Assembly: GCA_963840275.1 (NCBI GenBank)
Contig: CAWIYK010000007.1
Location: forward strand, 248,001-312,000
Length of the DNA: 64,000 nt
Direction: 5' to 3'
From: Actinophytocola sp963840275
Lineage (GTDB): Bacteria > Actinomycetota > Actinomycetes > Mycobacteriales > Pseudonocardiaceae
Shown: positions 36,810-45,374 of the stretch, piece after piece
How the letters are laid out: each line of letters begins with the position of its first letter
Position numbering within the stretch: position 1 is the stretch's first letter
The notes under the pieces: generated by a model
Seen by the model: only the letters and a program-made list of their open reading frames with translations
The model's database searches: none
What the model was told of the DNA's origin: nothing
Translations under genes and position numbers: made by a program

Positions 36810-37763
36810 CTAGCGGACGCCGTCCTTCAGAGCCTTGCGCAGCTCGCGAGGGAGGGCGAACGCGACCTTCTCGTTGGCGGTCGTGACTTCCTGGACCTCG
36901 CCCCAGCCTCGGTCGGACAGCCACGCCAGCAGGTCCATCACCAGGATGTCCGGCACGGACGCGCCGCTGGTCACGCCGACGGTGGTGACGCCTTCCAGCC
37001 AGGCCTCGTCGACCTCGCGGGCGTAGTCGATCAGGTACGAGGCCCGCGCGCCGGCCTGAAGCGCCACCTCGACGAGGCGCTTCGAGTTCGACGAGTTCGT
37101 CGAGCCGACGACCAGCACCAGGTCGCACTCCGGGGCCATGGCCTTCACGGCGACCTGGCGGTTCTGGGTGGCGTAACAGATGTCGTCGCTCGGGGGATCC
37201 TGCAGGTCGGGGAACCGGGAGCGGAGCTGGTTGACGCGCACCATCGTCTCGTCGACCGACAGGGTGGTCTGCGACAGCCACACGACCTTCGACGGGTCGC
37301 GCACGGCGACCTTGTCGACGTCCTCGGCGGTGTCCACCAGCTGGACGTGCTTCGGCGCCTCGCCGGCGGTGCCCTCGACCTCCTCGTGGCCCTCGTGGCC
37401 GATGAGCAGGATGTCGTAGTCGTCGCGGGCGAAACGCTTCGCCTCCTGGTGGACCTTCGTCACCAGCGGACAGGTCGCGTCGATGGTGCGCAGCTCCCGC
37501 GACGCCGCCTGTTCGTGGACCGCGGGGGAAACCCCGTGCGCGGAGAACACCACGAGCGCGCCCTCGGGCACCTCGTCCGCCTCGTCGACGAAGATCGCGC
37601 CGCGTTCGGTCAGCGTCTCGACCACATGCTTGTTGTGGACGATCTCCTTACGCACGTAGACCGGCGCGCCGTAGGTCTCGAGCGCCTTCTCGACGGTCAC
37701 CACGGCACGGTCGACCCCAGCGCAGTAGCCGCGCGGCTTGGCCAGCAGAACTCGCTTGGTCAT
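36810..37763 (-). CDS. ispH: 4-hydroxy-3-methylbut-2-enyl diphosphate reductase
   Basis: 317-residue iron-sulfur enzyme of the MEP pathway that makes IPP and DMAPP from HMBPP. The three cluster Cys are visible: KPRGYCAGVDRAV, TIDATCPLVTKVH and DDICYATQNRQ; substrate-binding segments include FSAHGVSPAVHE and VVGSTNSSNSKRL. The ATG start is unambiguous. It is transcribed alone, divergent from the lipid-droplet-associated gene, as in the mycobacterial Rv1109c-Rv1110 arrangement. Confidence 0.97.
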   Translation of the reverse strand: MTKRVLLAKPRGYCAGVDRAVVTVEKALETYGAPVYVRKEIVHNKHVVETLTERGAIFVDEADEVPEGALVVFSAHGVSPAVHEQAASRELRTIDATCPLVTKVHQEAKRFARDDYDILLIGHEGHEEVEGTAGEAPKHVQLVDTAEDVDKVAVRDPSKVVWLSQTTLSVDETMVRVNQLRSRFPDLQDPPSDDICYATQNRQVAVKAMAPECDLVLVVGSTNSSNSKRLVEVALQAGARASYLIDYAREVDEAWLEGVTTVGVTSGASVPDILVMDLLAWLSDRGWGEVQEVTTANEKVAFALPRELRKALKDGVR

Positions 37764-37828
37764 ACGACCCAGCGTACGTACCGGACTCGTCAGTAGGCAG
37801 ATCGGCTGGACTGAGGCAGGCTAGGCAC

Positions 37829-38473
37829 ATGAAGTCACTCCCGCTCCCCGTCCGGGTTGCGGCCGGCCTCGCCGTCACCGCCGTGGAACAGGCCCGCACG
37901 CTGCCCGCCAAGATCGCCGGACTGCCGGTCACCGTGGCGAGCCAGGCCCTTCAGGTCTCCATGCGCGTGCAACAGCAGGTCACCGAGCTGGCGATACGCG
38001 GCGACGAGGTCCTCTCCGGACTGCGCCCGGTCGAGGAGACGCCCGAGTGGGCCACCTTCGACGAGGACGTCGAGGACGACCGTTTCGACCTCAGCCGCCC
38101 GGCGCCGTTCGACTCCGCGTTCGACCGCGTCGACGCCGAGCAGCGCAACGGGCATCACACCGCGGCCGCCGAGACGTTCGCCACACCGGCCGACGACACG
38201 GACGACGACACGGACGACGACACGGACGGCGCGCCGGACCCGTGGACACAAGAGGTGCGCGCGCTCGCAGAGCACTCCGGCGCCGACGACCGACCGCTCC
38301 CGGAGGCCGCCGGCTACGACGACCTGTCGCTGCCGCAGCTGCGTGCGCGCCTGCGCCGGTACTCCGCCGACGAGCTGGCCGAGTTACTCGACTACGAACG
38401 CGCGAACGGGAACCGCCCGTCGTTCGTCGGCATGCTGACCCGGCGGATCGCCACCGTTCGCGATCAGCAGTGA
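37829..38473 (+). CDS. Lipid-droplet-associated protein (Rv1109c-like)
   Basis: 214 residues. The N-terminal half is amphipathic and helical (VRVAAGLAVTAVEQARTLPA; LPVTVASQALQVSMRVQQQV), the likely membrane/lipid surface anchor; then comes an acidic low-complexity stretch (DDTDDDTDDDTDG) and a C-terminal helical domain (LPQLRARLRRYSADELAELL). This architecture and its place between ispH and xseA match the mycobacterial family found on lipid droplets. The stop overlaps the xseA GTG by 4 nt. Confidence 0.8.
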   Translation: MKSLPLPVRVAAGLAVTAVEQARTLPAKIAGLPVTVASQALQVSMRVQQQVTELAIRGDEVLSGLRPVEETPEWATFDEDVEDDRFDLSRPAPFDSAFDRVDAEQRNGHHTAAAETFATPADDTDDDTDDDTDGAPDPWTQEVRALAEHSGADDRPLPEAAGYDDLSLPQLRARLRRYSADELAELLDYERANGNRPSFVGMLTRRIATVRDQQ

Positions 38474-39747
38474 GTGCCCCGGAGCCGTCGACCAGTCCGG
38501 AGAAGCCGTGGCCGGTGCGGACGGTGGCCCGCAAGGTCGCCGAGTGGATCAACCGCCTCGGTGACGTGTGGGTCGAGGGTCAGGTCACGCAGATCTCCAA
38601 CCGGCCGGGCACCGGCACGGCGTTCCTGACGCTGCGCGACCCCGCCGCGGACGTCTCGATGACCGTCACGTGCCCGACCGCCATGCTGCGCGAGCACCAG
38701 CCGCCGCTGTCCGACGGCACCCGCGTCATCCTGCACGCGCGGCCGGCGTTCTTCATCGGCCGCGGCACGCTGAGCCTGCGCGCCGACGAGATCCGCGCGG
38801 TCGGCATCGGCGAGCTGCTCGCCAGGATCGAACGGCTGCGCAAGCTCCTGGCCGCCGAAGGCATCTTCGACCCGCGCAGGAAGAAGCGGCCGCCGTTCCT
38901 GCCGCACACCGTCGGCCTGATCACCGGCCGCGCGTCGGCCGCGGAGCGCGACGTGCTCGTGAACGCCCAGGCGCGCTGGCCGTCCGTCCGGTTCCGCGTC
39001 GAGAACGTCGCGGTGCAGGGCGCGCTCGCCGTGCCGCAGATCGTCGACGCCCTCGGCGCGCTCGACCGCGACAAGAACGTCCAGGTCATCGTGATCGCGC
39101 GCGGCGGCGGCAGCGTCGAGGACCTGCTGCCGTTCTCCGACGAGACACTGCTGCGCGCGGTGTCCGACGCCCGCACGCCGGTGGTGAGCGCGATCGGGCA
39201 CGAACAGGACACGCCGCTGCTCGACCATGTCGCCGACCTCCGCTGCTCGACGCCGACCGACGCCGGCAAGCGGGTCGTGCCGGACATCGCCGAGGAGACC
39301 GCGCGGGTCCGCCAGCTCCGCGACCGGGCGCGGCGGGCGTTGCACGGTTGGGTGGATCGCGAACGTCGGCTGCTCGACCAACTCCGCAGCAGGCCCGTCC
39401 TCGCCGACCCGGTCACGCCGATCGAGCAGCGGAGTACGCAGGTCAGGACCCTTGCCGAGCGATCAAGGCGGGCGGTGGTCGCACTCGTGGCGACCGAGCG
39501 GGCGGCGTTGGACCACACAAGAGCCCGCTTGACGACGTTGGGACCAGCCGCCACGCTTGCCCGCGGATACGCGGTCGTGCAGTGGGTCGACGAACAAGGA
39601 CACCCGCGAGTGCTCCGCTCGACGGCACAGGCGCCCGGCGGGACCCCGCTGCGAGTTCGTGTCTCGGACGGTGCGGTGCATGCGACCGTGTCCCGTGGCG
39701 ACGAGCGCGAGCAGAGCGCGAGTGGAGGTAACGGTGCCGAGACGTGA
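38470..39747 (+). CDS. xseA: Exodeoxyribonuclease VII large subunit
   Basis: 425 residues. An OB-fold N-terminal domain (DVWVEGQVTQISNRPGTGTA) is followed by the catalytic domain (VGLITGRASAAERDVLVNAQ; VIVIARGGGSVEDLLPFSDE; VVSAIGHEQDTPLLDHVADL) and a coiled-coil C-terminus. With XseB it degrades single-stranded DNA to short oligonucleotides. The GTG at 38470 overlaps the previous stop. Unlike the usual xseA-xseB adjacency, another ORF lies between the two here. Confidence 0.96.
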   Translation: MSAPEPSTSPEKPWPVRTVARKVAEWINRLGDVWVEGQVTQISNRPGTGTAFLTLRDPAADVSMTVTCPTAMLREHQPPLSDGTRVILHARPAFFIGRGTLSLRADEIRAVGIGELLARIERLRKLLAAEGIFDPRRKKRPPFLPHTVGLITGRASAAERDVLVNAQARWPSVRFRVENVAVQGALAVPQIVDALGALDRDKNVQVIVIARGGGSVEDLLPFSDETLLRAVSDARTPVVSAIGHEQDTPLLDHVADLRCSTPTDAGKRVVPDIAEETARVRQLRDRARRALHGWVDRERRLLDQLRSRPVLADPVTPIEQRSTQVRTLAERSRRAVVALVATERAALDHTRARLTTLGPAATLARGYAVVQWVDEQGHPRVLRSTAQAPGGTPLRVRVSDGAVHATVSRGDEREQSASGGNGAET

Positions 39748-40165
39748 ACCGACCTTCCTGCCGCTGACGATCGACGCCACCCATACGGTCACCCGCGCCA
39801 TGGTGCGTGAGCCCGCGCTGCGCGCTCCGGCCGACGTGGTGTCGCGCCGCGCGAAGGAGGCCGACGCGGCCGCGGCGGAGTGCTGGACGGCGCTGCTCGC
39901 CGGCTGCGACGCGCCGGGCTGCCGGGCCCTGCCGGTACGGTTGCGCGCACTGTCCGAGGCGACGTCCGACTACGCCGGGATGCGGTGGTGGCTCGGCCGC
40001 GGCTCGCAGCACCGGCAGCGGGTCGGCCGCGCGTTGGAACGCATCGAGGAGGCGGTCGCCGAGCGCGACGGGGCCGACTTCGCGGAGGCGTTCGTCGGAT
40101 ACGACCAGGCGGTGGCCGCCGCGCTGGTGAACGCGCACAGCCGATTGGAGACCCCCGCCCAGTGA
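39734..40165 (+). CDS. Hypothetical protein inserted between xseA and xseB
   Basis: 143 residues, mostly helical, with one Cys pair (AGCDAPGCRALPVRL) and a C-terminal stretch GADFAEAFVGYDQAVAAALV. The GTG at 39734 follows GGAGG by 5 nt and lies within the last codons of xseA (14-nt overlap); the stop overlaps the xseB GTG by 4 nt. The tight coupling on both sides and normal codon use show it is a real gene. I do not recognise the family. Position suggests a role with exonuclease VII. Confidence 0.75.
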   Translation: MPRREPTFLPLTIDATHTVTRAMVREPALRAPADVVSRRAKEADAAAAECWTALLAGCDAPGCRALPVRLRALSEATSDYAGMRWWLGRGSQHRQRVGRALERIEEAVAERDGADFAEAFVGYDQAVAAALVNAHSRLETPAQ

Positions 40166-40371
40166 GTGCCGATCCCGACCTCGACTACGAGCAGGCCCGA
40201 GACGAGCTGGCGGAGGTCGTGGCCAAGCTGGAGGCCGGCGGCCTGTCCCTCGAGGACTCGCTGGCGCTGTGGGAACGCGGCGAGGCGCTTGCCAAGCTCT
40301 GCGACCGGCACCTCGCGGGCGCGAAGGAACGCATCGAGTCGGCACTGGCCGCGGCAGAGTCGGAGAACTAG
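40162..40371 (+). CDS. xseB: Exodeoxyribonuclease VII small subunit
   Basis: 69 residues, the usual length. The signature LDYEQARDELAEVVAKLEAG followed by LSLEDSLALWERGEALAKLC is typical; the protein forms helical hairpins that coat the XseA coiled coil. The GTG overlaps the stop of the inserted hypothetical gene, and the operon ends here before a dispersed repeat. Confidence 0.94.
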   Translation: MSADPDLDYEQARDELAEVVAKLEAGGLSLEDSLALWERGEALAKLCDRHLAGAKERIESALAAAESEN

Positions 40372-40394
40372 CCGCTAGCGACCCCTGTCGGGCA

Positions 40395-40511
40395 GTTGTC
40401 CACAACCTGCGGAGTTGTCCACAGGCAAGATCCACATCCCCTGGACTGTCGGTAGGCGCCGGTAGACTGGGCACTGGGCCGCCCCCGGGATCGGGTGGGG
40501 GCTGCATCGCG
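40395..40511 (+). repeat. Dispersed 117-nt element, copy A (paired DnaA-box-like motifs)
   Basis: Contains TTGTCCACA at 40396-40404 and 40415-40423, then CAAGATCCACATC, CTGTCGG, GCCGGTAGACTGGGCAC (TAGACT is -10-like) and a hairpin with arms GCCCCC (40481-40486) and GGGGGC (40497-40502). Nearly the same sequence occurs at 44141-44256. It sits between convergent xseB and the enoyl-CoA hydratase gene. The rest of the 241-nt gap shows nothing notable. Confidence 0.85.
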
Positions 40512-40612
40512 CGCGAGGCGTTGCTGCGCGTGAACGGTTCGGTCAGGTTTCTTGTGCGGGCCGGGCGTGGCGACGTGGCCGTGCGACAGCGAGGAAGCCG
40601 GCTGGCGTTCGC

Positions 40613-41407
40613 TCAGTTTCCCGTGAAGGTCGGCGTTCGCTTGGCCACGAAGGCGTCCACGGCCTCCAGGTGGTCCGCGGTCGCGCCGAGGATGTTCTGG
40701 CCGGCGCCCTCCGTCGCCAGAGCGTGCTCCAGGTCCGCGCCCGCCGCCGCGACCAGCGCCTCCTTGATCTTGCCGTAGCCGGTGGTCGGGCCGGCGGCCA
40801 TGCGGGCGGCCAACTCCTGCGCGGCGGACAGCGCGGCGCCGTCGTCGACGACCTCGGTGATCATGCCGATCGACAGCGCCTGCTCCGCGGGCACGGGCTT
40901 CGCGAGCAGCATCAGCTCCATCGCGCGGCCGTAGCCGATGAGCCGCGGCAGGGTCCACGACGCGCCGGAGTCCGCGGTGAGGCCGATCGTCGCGAAGGCC
41001 ATCAGGAACTTCGCCGAGCGGGCGGCGATCCGCAGGTCGCACGCGTACGCGAACGACGCGCCCGCGCCGGCCGCCATGCCGTTGACCGCGGCGATGACCG
41101 GCTTCGGCATGCCCGTGAGCGCCCGCACGATCGGGTTGTAGTGCTCCTCGACGGTCCGGAACGGCGCCGGGTCGTCCGCGCGCAGCGCCGCGACGTGCTC
41201 CTTCAGGTCCTGCCCCGCGCAGAACGCCTTGCCGGCGCCGGTAAGCACCACCGCGCGCACCGCCGGGTCGCCCGCCGCGTCGGCGAGCACGTCGCGCAGC
41301 GACTCCTTCAGCGCGACCGTCAGCGAGTTGAACGCCTCCGGTCGGTTCAGGGTCAGCGTGCGCACACCCTCCCGGTCGTCGACCAGCAGCGGCGATTCGG
41401 TGCCCAA
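40613..41407 (-). CDS. Enoyl-CoA hydratase/isomerase family protein (PaaG-like)
   Basis: 264-residue crotonase-fold enzyme. Oxyanion-hole segments GAGKAFCAGQDLKEHVAAL and AVNGMAAGAGASFAYACDLR are intact; the helix AFATIGLTADSGASWTLPR matches PaaG-type isomerases, which have Asp rather than the paired Glu of true hydratases. With a PaaX-type regulator directly upstream, a role in phenylacetyl-CoA or related aromatic acid breakdown is likely, though no other paa genes are here. Confidence 0.87.
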   Translation of the reverse strand: MGTESPLLVDDREGVRTLTLNRPEAFNSLTVALKESLRDVLADAAGDPAVRAVVLTGAGKAFCAGQDLKEHVAALRADDPAPFRTVEEHYNPIVRALTGMPKPVIAAVNGMAAGAGASFAYACDLRIAARSAKFLMAFATIGLTADSGASWTLPRLIGYGRAMELMLLAKPVPAEQALSIGMITEVVDDGAALSAAQELAARMAAGPTTGYGKIKEALVAAAGADLEHALATEGAGQNILGATADHLEAVDAFVAKRTPTFTGN

Positions 41408-41429
41408 GGCGTTCTACCTCCAGTTGTCG

Positions 41430-42230
41430 CTACGCGCTCGACTTCGTGCGCGTGCCTCGGGTGAGGCATTCGGAAAGGAAAGTCTCCGCGGCCGGCGCGA
41501 GCCGCGCGGTGTGCTCGTCGAAGAACGCGGCCGCCGCGGTGCCCGGCCAGTCGCGCGGCAGCACCTTCTCCGGCAGACCCGGATCGCGGAACAGGAACTT
41601 CCGCCACGCGTGCAGTAGTTGTTGCGACGCCGCGAACGCCTCGGCCGGTGTCGAACCGTCCACAGCGGACACAGTGGGTAGCCATTCCGTTACGAAATCG
41701 GCATAGTCGGCGCCCAGCGTCTCCAGGTCCCACGCCCGCGCGGCGAGGTCGCCGTCGTCGCCGTCGTGCTCGCCGTGGAACTGGCGGGCGGCGAGGCTCT
41801 CGGCCGCCAGGAGGTCGGCGAGCTCCGTGGACGGCCGGGGCGCGACCCACGTCGTCGGTCCGAGCGGACCGTAACCGATCAGTCGCAGTGAGGAGTCCAA
41901 CCGCTCGCGCGCGCCGCGCGTCGGCAGCTCCTCGAGCACCAGCACGTGCCAGCGACCATCCCAAGTGGAGGGATGGGTCCGGTAGATCCGCGCGGCGGCC
42001 TCGTCGAGCCTGCGTTCCGCGCGCCTGGTCAGCGCGTAGCCGGGCCCGTCGGCGAGCCGCACCGGGCGCAGCCAGTCCTGTCGCACCATTCTGGACACGG
42101 CGGTCCGGATGGCCGGCGCCTCGAAGCCGAGCGGCTCCAGCAACCGCACCAACGCGGCGATCGCGGCAGAGCCACCTCGCGCTCTGAGGTAGCTGCCGTA
42201 GACATCGAACAGCGCCGACCGGGCTCGCAC
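41430..42230 (-). CDS. paaX: PaaX-family transcriptional regulator
   Basis: 266 residues with the PaaX N-terminal winged helix (ALFDVYGSYLRARGGSAAIA; AIRTAVSRMVRQDWLRPVR), a central dimer domain (WHVLVLEELPTRGARERLDS) and the PaaX C-terminal domain. Family members repress phenylacetate genes and are released by phenylacetyl-CoA. The GTG at 42230 gives a full-length N-terminus. It is followed after 22 nt by the PaaG-like gene, probably its target and co-transcribed. Confidence 0.9.
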   Translation of the reverse strand: MRARSALFDVYGSYLRARGGSAAIAALVRLLEPLGFEAPAIRTAVSRMVRQDWLRPVRLADGPGYALTRRAERRLDEAAARIYRTHPSTWDGRWHVLVLEELPTRGARERLDSSLRLIGYGPLGPTTWVAPRPSTELADLLAAESLAARQFHGEHDGDDGDLAARAWDLETLGADYADFVTEWLPTVSAVDGSTPAEAFAASQQLLHAWRKFLFRDPGLPEKVLPRDWPGTAAAAFFDEHTARLAPAAETFLSECLTRGTRTKSSA

Positions 42231-42411
42231 GATTTTCGAGTCTGTCAGCCGGGACCCGCTATGCGCCAGTGTGATTCACCTGTCTTGGCCGGTCATCGAC
42301 ACGCAAGTGATCGGTTCGATTTCACCGGCGAGATGCCATAGGGGAGAATGTCATGGTCTTGGGCCGGATGAGTCCGGCCAGGGTGGCAGGCTATGACGGA
42401 GGGAGCACGCT

Positions 42412-42579
42412 ATGGCGGCCATGAAGCCCCGGACCGGTGACGGTCCCCTCGAGGTGACCAAGGAGGGTCGGGGCATCGTGATGCGCGTCCCACTTGAGGG
42501 TGGTGGGCGCCTCGTTGTCGAGATGTCGGCAGAGGAGGCCAGCAACCTCGGCGACGCGTTGAAGGCCGCGGCAGGCTGA
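42412..42579 (+). CDS. DUF3117 domain-containing protein
   Basis: 55-residue protein, too short for many gene finders but clear: MAAMKPRTGDGPLEVTKEGR opens it and VVEMSAEEASNLGDALKAA closes it, a very conserved actinobacterial microprotein family. GGAGGGAG lies upstream of the ATG. No function is established; size and conservation suggest a structural or binding role. It precedes leucyl aminopeptidase by 55 nt in the same direction. Confidence 0.9.
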   Translation: MAAMKPRTGDGPLEVTKEGRGIVMRVPLEGGGRLVVEMSAEEASNLGDALKAAAG

Positions 42580-42634
42580 TCCGACAGGTCCGGAGTGGAG
42601 GGCCTGGACGAGATTCCGTCGAGATGGAGGTCCG

Positions 42635-44140
42635 TTGCACACCTCGGTGCCCGCGTTACCCACTGCGCTCCCCGACGTAGAGGTGATCACCACGGCGAAG
42701 CGGGCGATCCCGCTCGCCGTGGTGTGCCGAACCGGGGACCGGGTGCCACTCTCGATGTCGGCCCGGGGGGAAGAGCTGACCGGCGAGTGGATGAGCGCCG
42801 TGGCGCTGACCGGAAAGGCCGGCGAGGTCCAGCCCGGCCCGGCCGGGTCGTCGGTGCGGTGGGTCGCCGGCGTCGGCGACGGAGAGCCGGGCCAGTGGCG
42901 CACCGCGGGCGCCGCGCTCACCAGAGCGCTGAACGCGCGGATCGAGAAGGACACCGACGCCGGCCGGCCGGCCGAGCGGACGCTGCAGCTCGAGCTGCCG
43001 GCGGACGCCGGCCCGGCCGAGGTCGCGGAGCTCGTGTGCGGCCTGCGGCTCGGTGGTTACCAGTTCGCGGTCACGGCAGAGGAGCCGAAGCCGCGCGTAC
43101 GCACGATCCGGCTCGTCGCGTCGGCCGCCCTCGACGAGCCCGTGCGGCGTGCCGCCGTGCTCGCGGAGGCGACCGCGCTCGCGCGGGATCTGTCGAACGC
43201 GCCGTCCAACGTCAAGGACCCGGCGTGGCTCGCCAGGATGGCGACGCGCACCGCGGGCCGGGTGGCCGGCGTCAACGTCGACGTGCGGGACGAGCGGTGG
43301 CTCGCCGCGCAGGGCTTCGGCGGCACGCTCGCCGTCGGCGGCGGTTCGACCAGCCCGCCGCGGCTCATCGAGCTGACGTGGCGGCCGAGTGCCGGCGCGC
43401 CGCACATCGTGCTCGTCGGCAAGGGCATCACGTTCGACACGGGTGGCGTCTCGGTGAAGCCGGCCGACGGGATGCACCTGATGCGCACCGACATGTCCGG
43501 CGGCGCGGCCGTGATCGCGGCCGTCGCGGCGATCGCGCGGCTGCGGCTGCCGGTGCGGGTCACCGGGCTCGTGCCGTGTGCGGAGAACCACCTGTCCGGG
43601 TCCGCCTACCGGCCGGGGGACATCGTGCGGCACTACGGCGGCCGGACCACCGAGGTGACGAACACCGACGCCGAGGGGCGGATGGTGATGGCGGACGCGC
43701 TGGCGTACGCGTCGGCGCGGCTGCGGCCCGATCTGGTCGTGGACGTCGCGACCCTCACCGGCGCGATGAAGATCTCGCTCGGGATGCGGACCGGCGGGCT
43801 GTTCGCGTCGACCGACGCGGTCGCGACACAGTTGCTCGACGCCGGCAAGGCCGCGGGTGAGCGGTGGTGGCGGATGCCGCTGGGGTCCGACGCCGGCTCG
43901 GTCGCCGACGAGTTCGAGTCGGCCGTGCGGAGCGACATCGCCGACGTGCGGCAGTGCCCGCCGGGACCGGGCGGCATCGCGGCGGCGATGTTCCTGCGCG
44001 AGTTCGCCGGCGGGCTGCCCTGGGCGCATCTCGACATCGCGGGGCCTGCTCGCGCTGAGCGGACCTATGACGAAGTCGCCGCCGGGGCCACCGGTTTCGC
44101 CACCCGGACTCTCGTGGAACTGGTCGCCGCGCACGCGTGA
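42635..44140 (+). CDS. pepA: Leucyl aminopeptidase (M17)
   Basis: 501 residues. The C-terminal catalytic domain carries the two-zinc site: VLVGKGITFDTGGVSVKPAD, RTDMSGGAAVIAAVAAIARL and the family signature NTDAEGRMVMADAL, with the catalytic Arg after it. The N-terminal alpha-beta domain is also present. I use the TTG at 42635, which lies 4 nt after GGAGG; a GTG at 42647 is the alternative. It removes N-terminal residues from peptides in the cytosol and some family members bind DNA. Confidence 0.93.
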   Translation: MHTSVPALPTALPDVEVITTAKRAIPLAVVCRTGDRVPLSMSARGEELTGEWMSAVALTGKAGEVQPGPAGSSVRWVAGVGDGEPGQWRTAGAALTRALNARIEKDTDAGRPAERTLQLELPADAGPAEVAELVCGLRLGGYQFAVTAEEPKPRVRTIRLVASAALDEPVRRAAVLAEATALARDLSNAPSNVKDPAWLARMATRTAGRVAGVNVDVRDERWLAAQGFGGTLAVGGGSTSPPRLIELTWRPSAGAPHIVLVGKGITFDTGGVSVKPADGMHLMRTDMSGGAAVIAAVAAIARLRLPVRVTGLVPCAENHLSGSAYRPGDIVRHYGGRTTEVTNTDAEGRMVMADALAYASARLRPDLVVDVATLTGAMKISLGMRTGGLFASTDAVATQLLDAGKAAGERWWRMPLGSDAGSVADEFESAVRSDIADVRQCPPGPGGIAAAMFLREFAGGLPWAHLDIAGPARAERTYDEVAAGATGFATRTLVELVAAHA

Positions 44141-44256
44141 GTTGTCCACAGCTCTCGAGTTGTCCACAGGCAAGATCCACATCGCCGGTTCTGTCGGGGG
44201 TGGCCGGTAGACTGGGCACTGGGCCGCCCCCGGGATCGGGTGGGGGCTGCATCGCG
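44141..44256 (+). repeat. Dispersed 117-nt element, copy B
   Basis: Begins directly at the pepA stop. TTGTCCACA occurs at 44142-44150 and 44160-44168; the rest matches copy A, with the stretch from GCCGGTAGACTGGGCAC through the GC hairpin to GCTGCATCGCG essentially identical. GGGCTGCATCGCG is then repeated once more just downstream. It lies between convergent pepA and the GtrA gene. Confidence 0.85.
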
Positions 44257-44319
44257 TGAGGGCTGCATCGCGCGGCAGGGCCGGTTTCCTTGCTTGAGTG
44301 GGCTTGCGGTTGCGCGTCG

Positions 44320-44784
44320 TCAGTTGGCTGTCGTCGCCATTGTGGGTGTCGACCGGTACTCGCGTAGTGAGCGGTTCGCGAAGACGCGGTCGAAGACGGC
44401 GAACTTGGCCAGGAAGACCGGGCCGCTCGCGGCCAGGTAGCTCAGTGTCAGCGCCACCGCCTGCCAACCGCCGGAAGGCAGCAGCGGCAGGACGAGCGCC
44501 TCGGCCGCCGTGGTCAGCCCGATGGACGCCACGCCGCCGATCAGGGTCACCGTCAGGTACGCGGTCAGCTGGTTGCGCAGCCGGCCGGGGTCGGTGTCCT
44601 GCCAGGCCCAGTAGCGGACCATCAGGAAGTGCGGCGCGGCACCGGCCAGGAACGCGATCGTGCTCGCGGCCGTGGCGTCGACGGTCGTCCAGCTGTACAC
44701 GGCCACCAACACGACCTGGCTGATCGCGGTGGCGATGGCGGACGCCACCGAGAACCGGGCCAGTCGGATGCGTGGAGGTGCCAT
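44320..44784 (-). CDS. GtrA family membrane protein
   Basis: 154 residues with four membrane segments (FSVASAIATAISQVVLVAVY; STIAFLAGAAPHFLMVRYW; LTAYLTVTLIGGVASIGLT; ALTLSYLAASGPVFLAKFAV) and the family RYWAW and KFAVFDRVF motifs. GtrA proteins are thought to flip or retain polyprenyl-linked sugars for cell-surface glycosylation. No glycosyltransferase partner is adjacent. The ATG at 44784 is clear. Confidence 0.9.
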   Translation of the reverse strand: MAPPRIRLARFSVASAIATAISQVVLVAVYSWTTVDATAASTIAFLAGAAPHFLMVRYWAWQDTDPGRLRNQLTAYLTVTLIGGVASIGLTTAAEALVLPLLPSGGWQAVALTLSYLAASGPVFLAKFAVFDRVFANRSLREYRSTPTMATTAN

Positions 44785-44819
44785 GCACAGAAGCTATTCG
44801 GCGCAGGCTGAACCCGGTC

Positions 44820-45374
44820 TCAGGAACCACCCTGAGGTTTCCCCGGATCTTCCCCGGACCGGGTCCGCCGCCACACGATGTCGGTGCCCGTCTCCGCCCG
44901 CGTGACCGGCTCCTGCGCCGGGCGGCGGGCGACCTCGACGAAGCCGAGTCGTTTCGCGACGGCCGCGCTGCGCACGTTCGCCACGTCCGTCACGATCTCC
45001 ACCCGGTCCGCGCCGACCCGGAACGACTCCGCGACGAGCAGTGCGGTCGCACGGGTCACGAGGCCGCGCCCCACCCACGACGGGTGCAGCCAGTAGCCCA
45101 GCTCCAGCCCGCCGGGGCCGATCCGCGCCATCGCGCTCGCCGCGCCGACGATCGTGCCCGGCATCTCGATCGCGTAGTTGAACGCGGCGCCGGTGGCCCA
45201 CTCGTCCGCCGCGCCGGCGAGGAAGTCGGCCGCCGAGTACCCCTCGGCCACCGCCCACGCCATCCACGGTGTCAGGTGCGGCTGCGCCTCCGCCACGACC
45301 CGCGACAGCTCCCGCTCGTCGGCCGGCCGCCATCGGCGCAGCACGACATGTCCGTCCCCCAGTCGGCTTCTCAC
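44820..45374 (-). CDS. GNAT family N-acetyltransferase
   Basis: 184 residues of the RimJ/RimL type: VVLRRWRPADERELSRVV opens the fold, GLELGYWLHPSWVGRGLVTRA is the acetyl-CoA pyrophosphate loop, and VANVRSAAVAKRLGFVEVAR closes it. The GTG at 45374 overlaps the glgA stop, so it is translated with glycogen synthase. The acceptor is unknown. Confidence 0.88.
   Translation of the reverse strand: MRSRLGDGHVVLRRWRPADERELSRVVAEAQPHLTPWMAWAVAEGYSAADFLAGAADEWATGAAFNYAIEMPGTIVGAASAMARIGPGGLELGYWLHPSWVGRGLVTRATALLVAESFRVGADRVEIVTDVANVRSAAVAKRLGFVEVARRPAQEPVTRAETGTDIVWRRTRSGEDPGKPQGGS

Noticed and set aside
40395..40423. Chromosomal origin of replication because of DnaA boxes
   Set aside because: Only two boxes per site, spread over several junctions, and no dnaA, dnaN, gyrB or AT-rich unwinding region nearby.
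40507..44252. Two minus-strand frames starting with the same MQPPPDPGGGPVPSLP peptide
   Set aside because: The shared start is the reverse complement of the dispersed 117-nt element; the frames then run antisense to xseB and pepA and are not genes.
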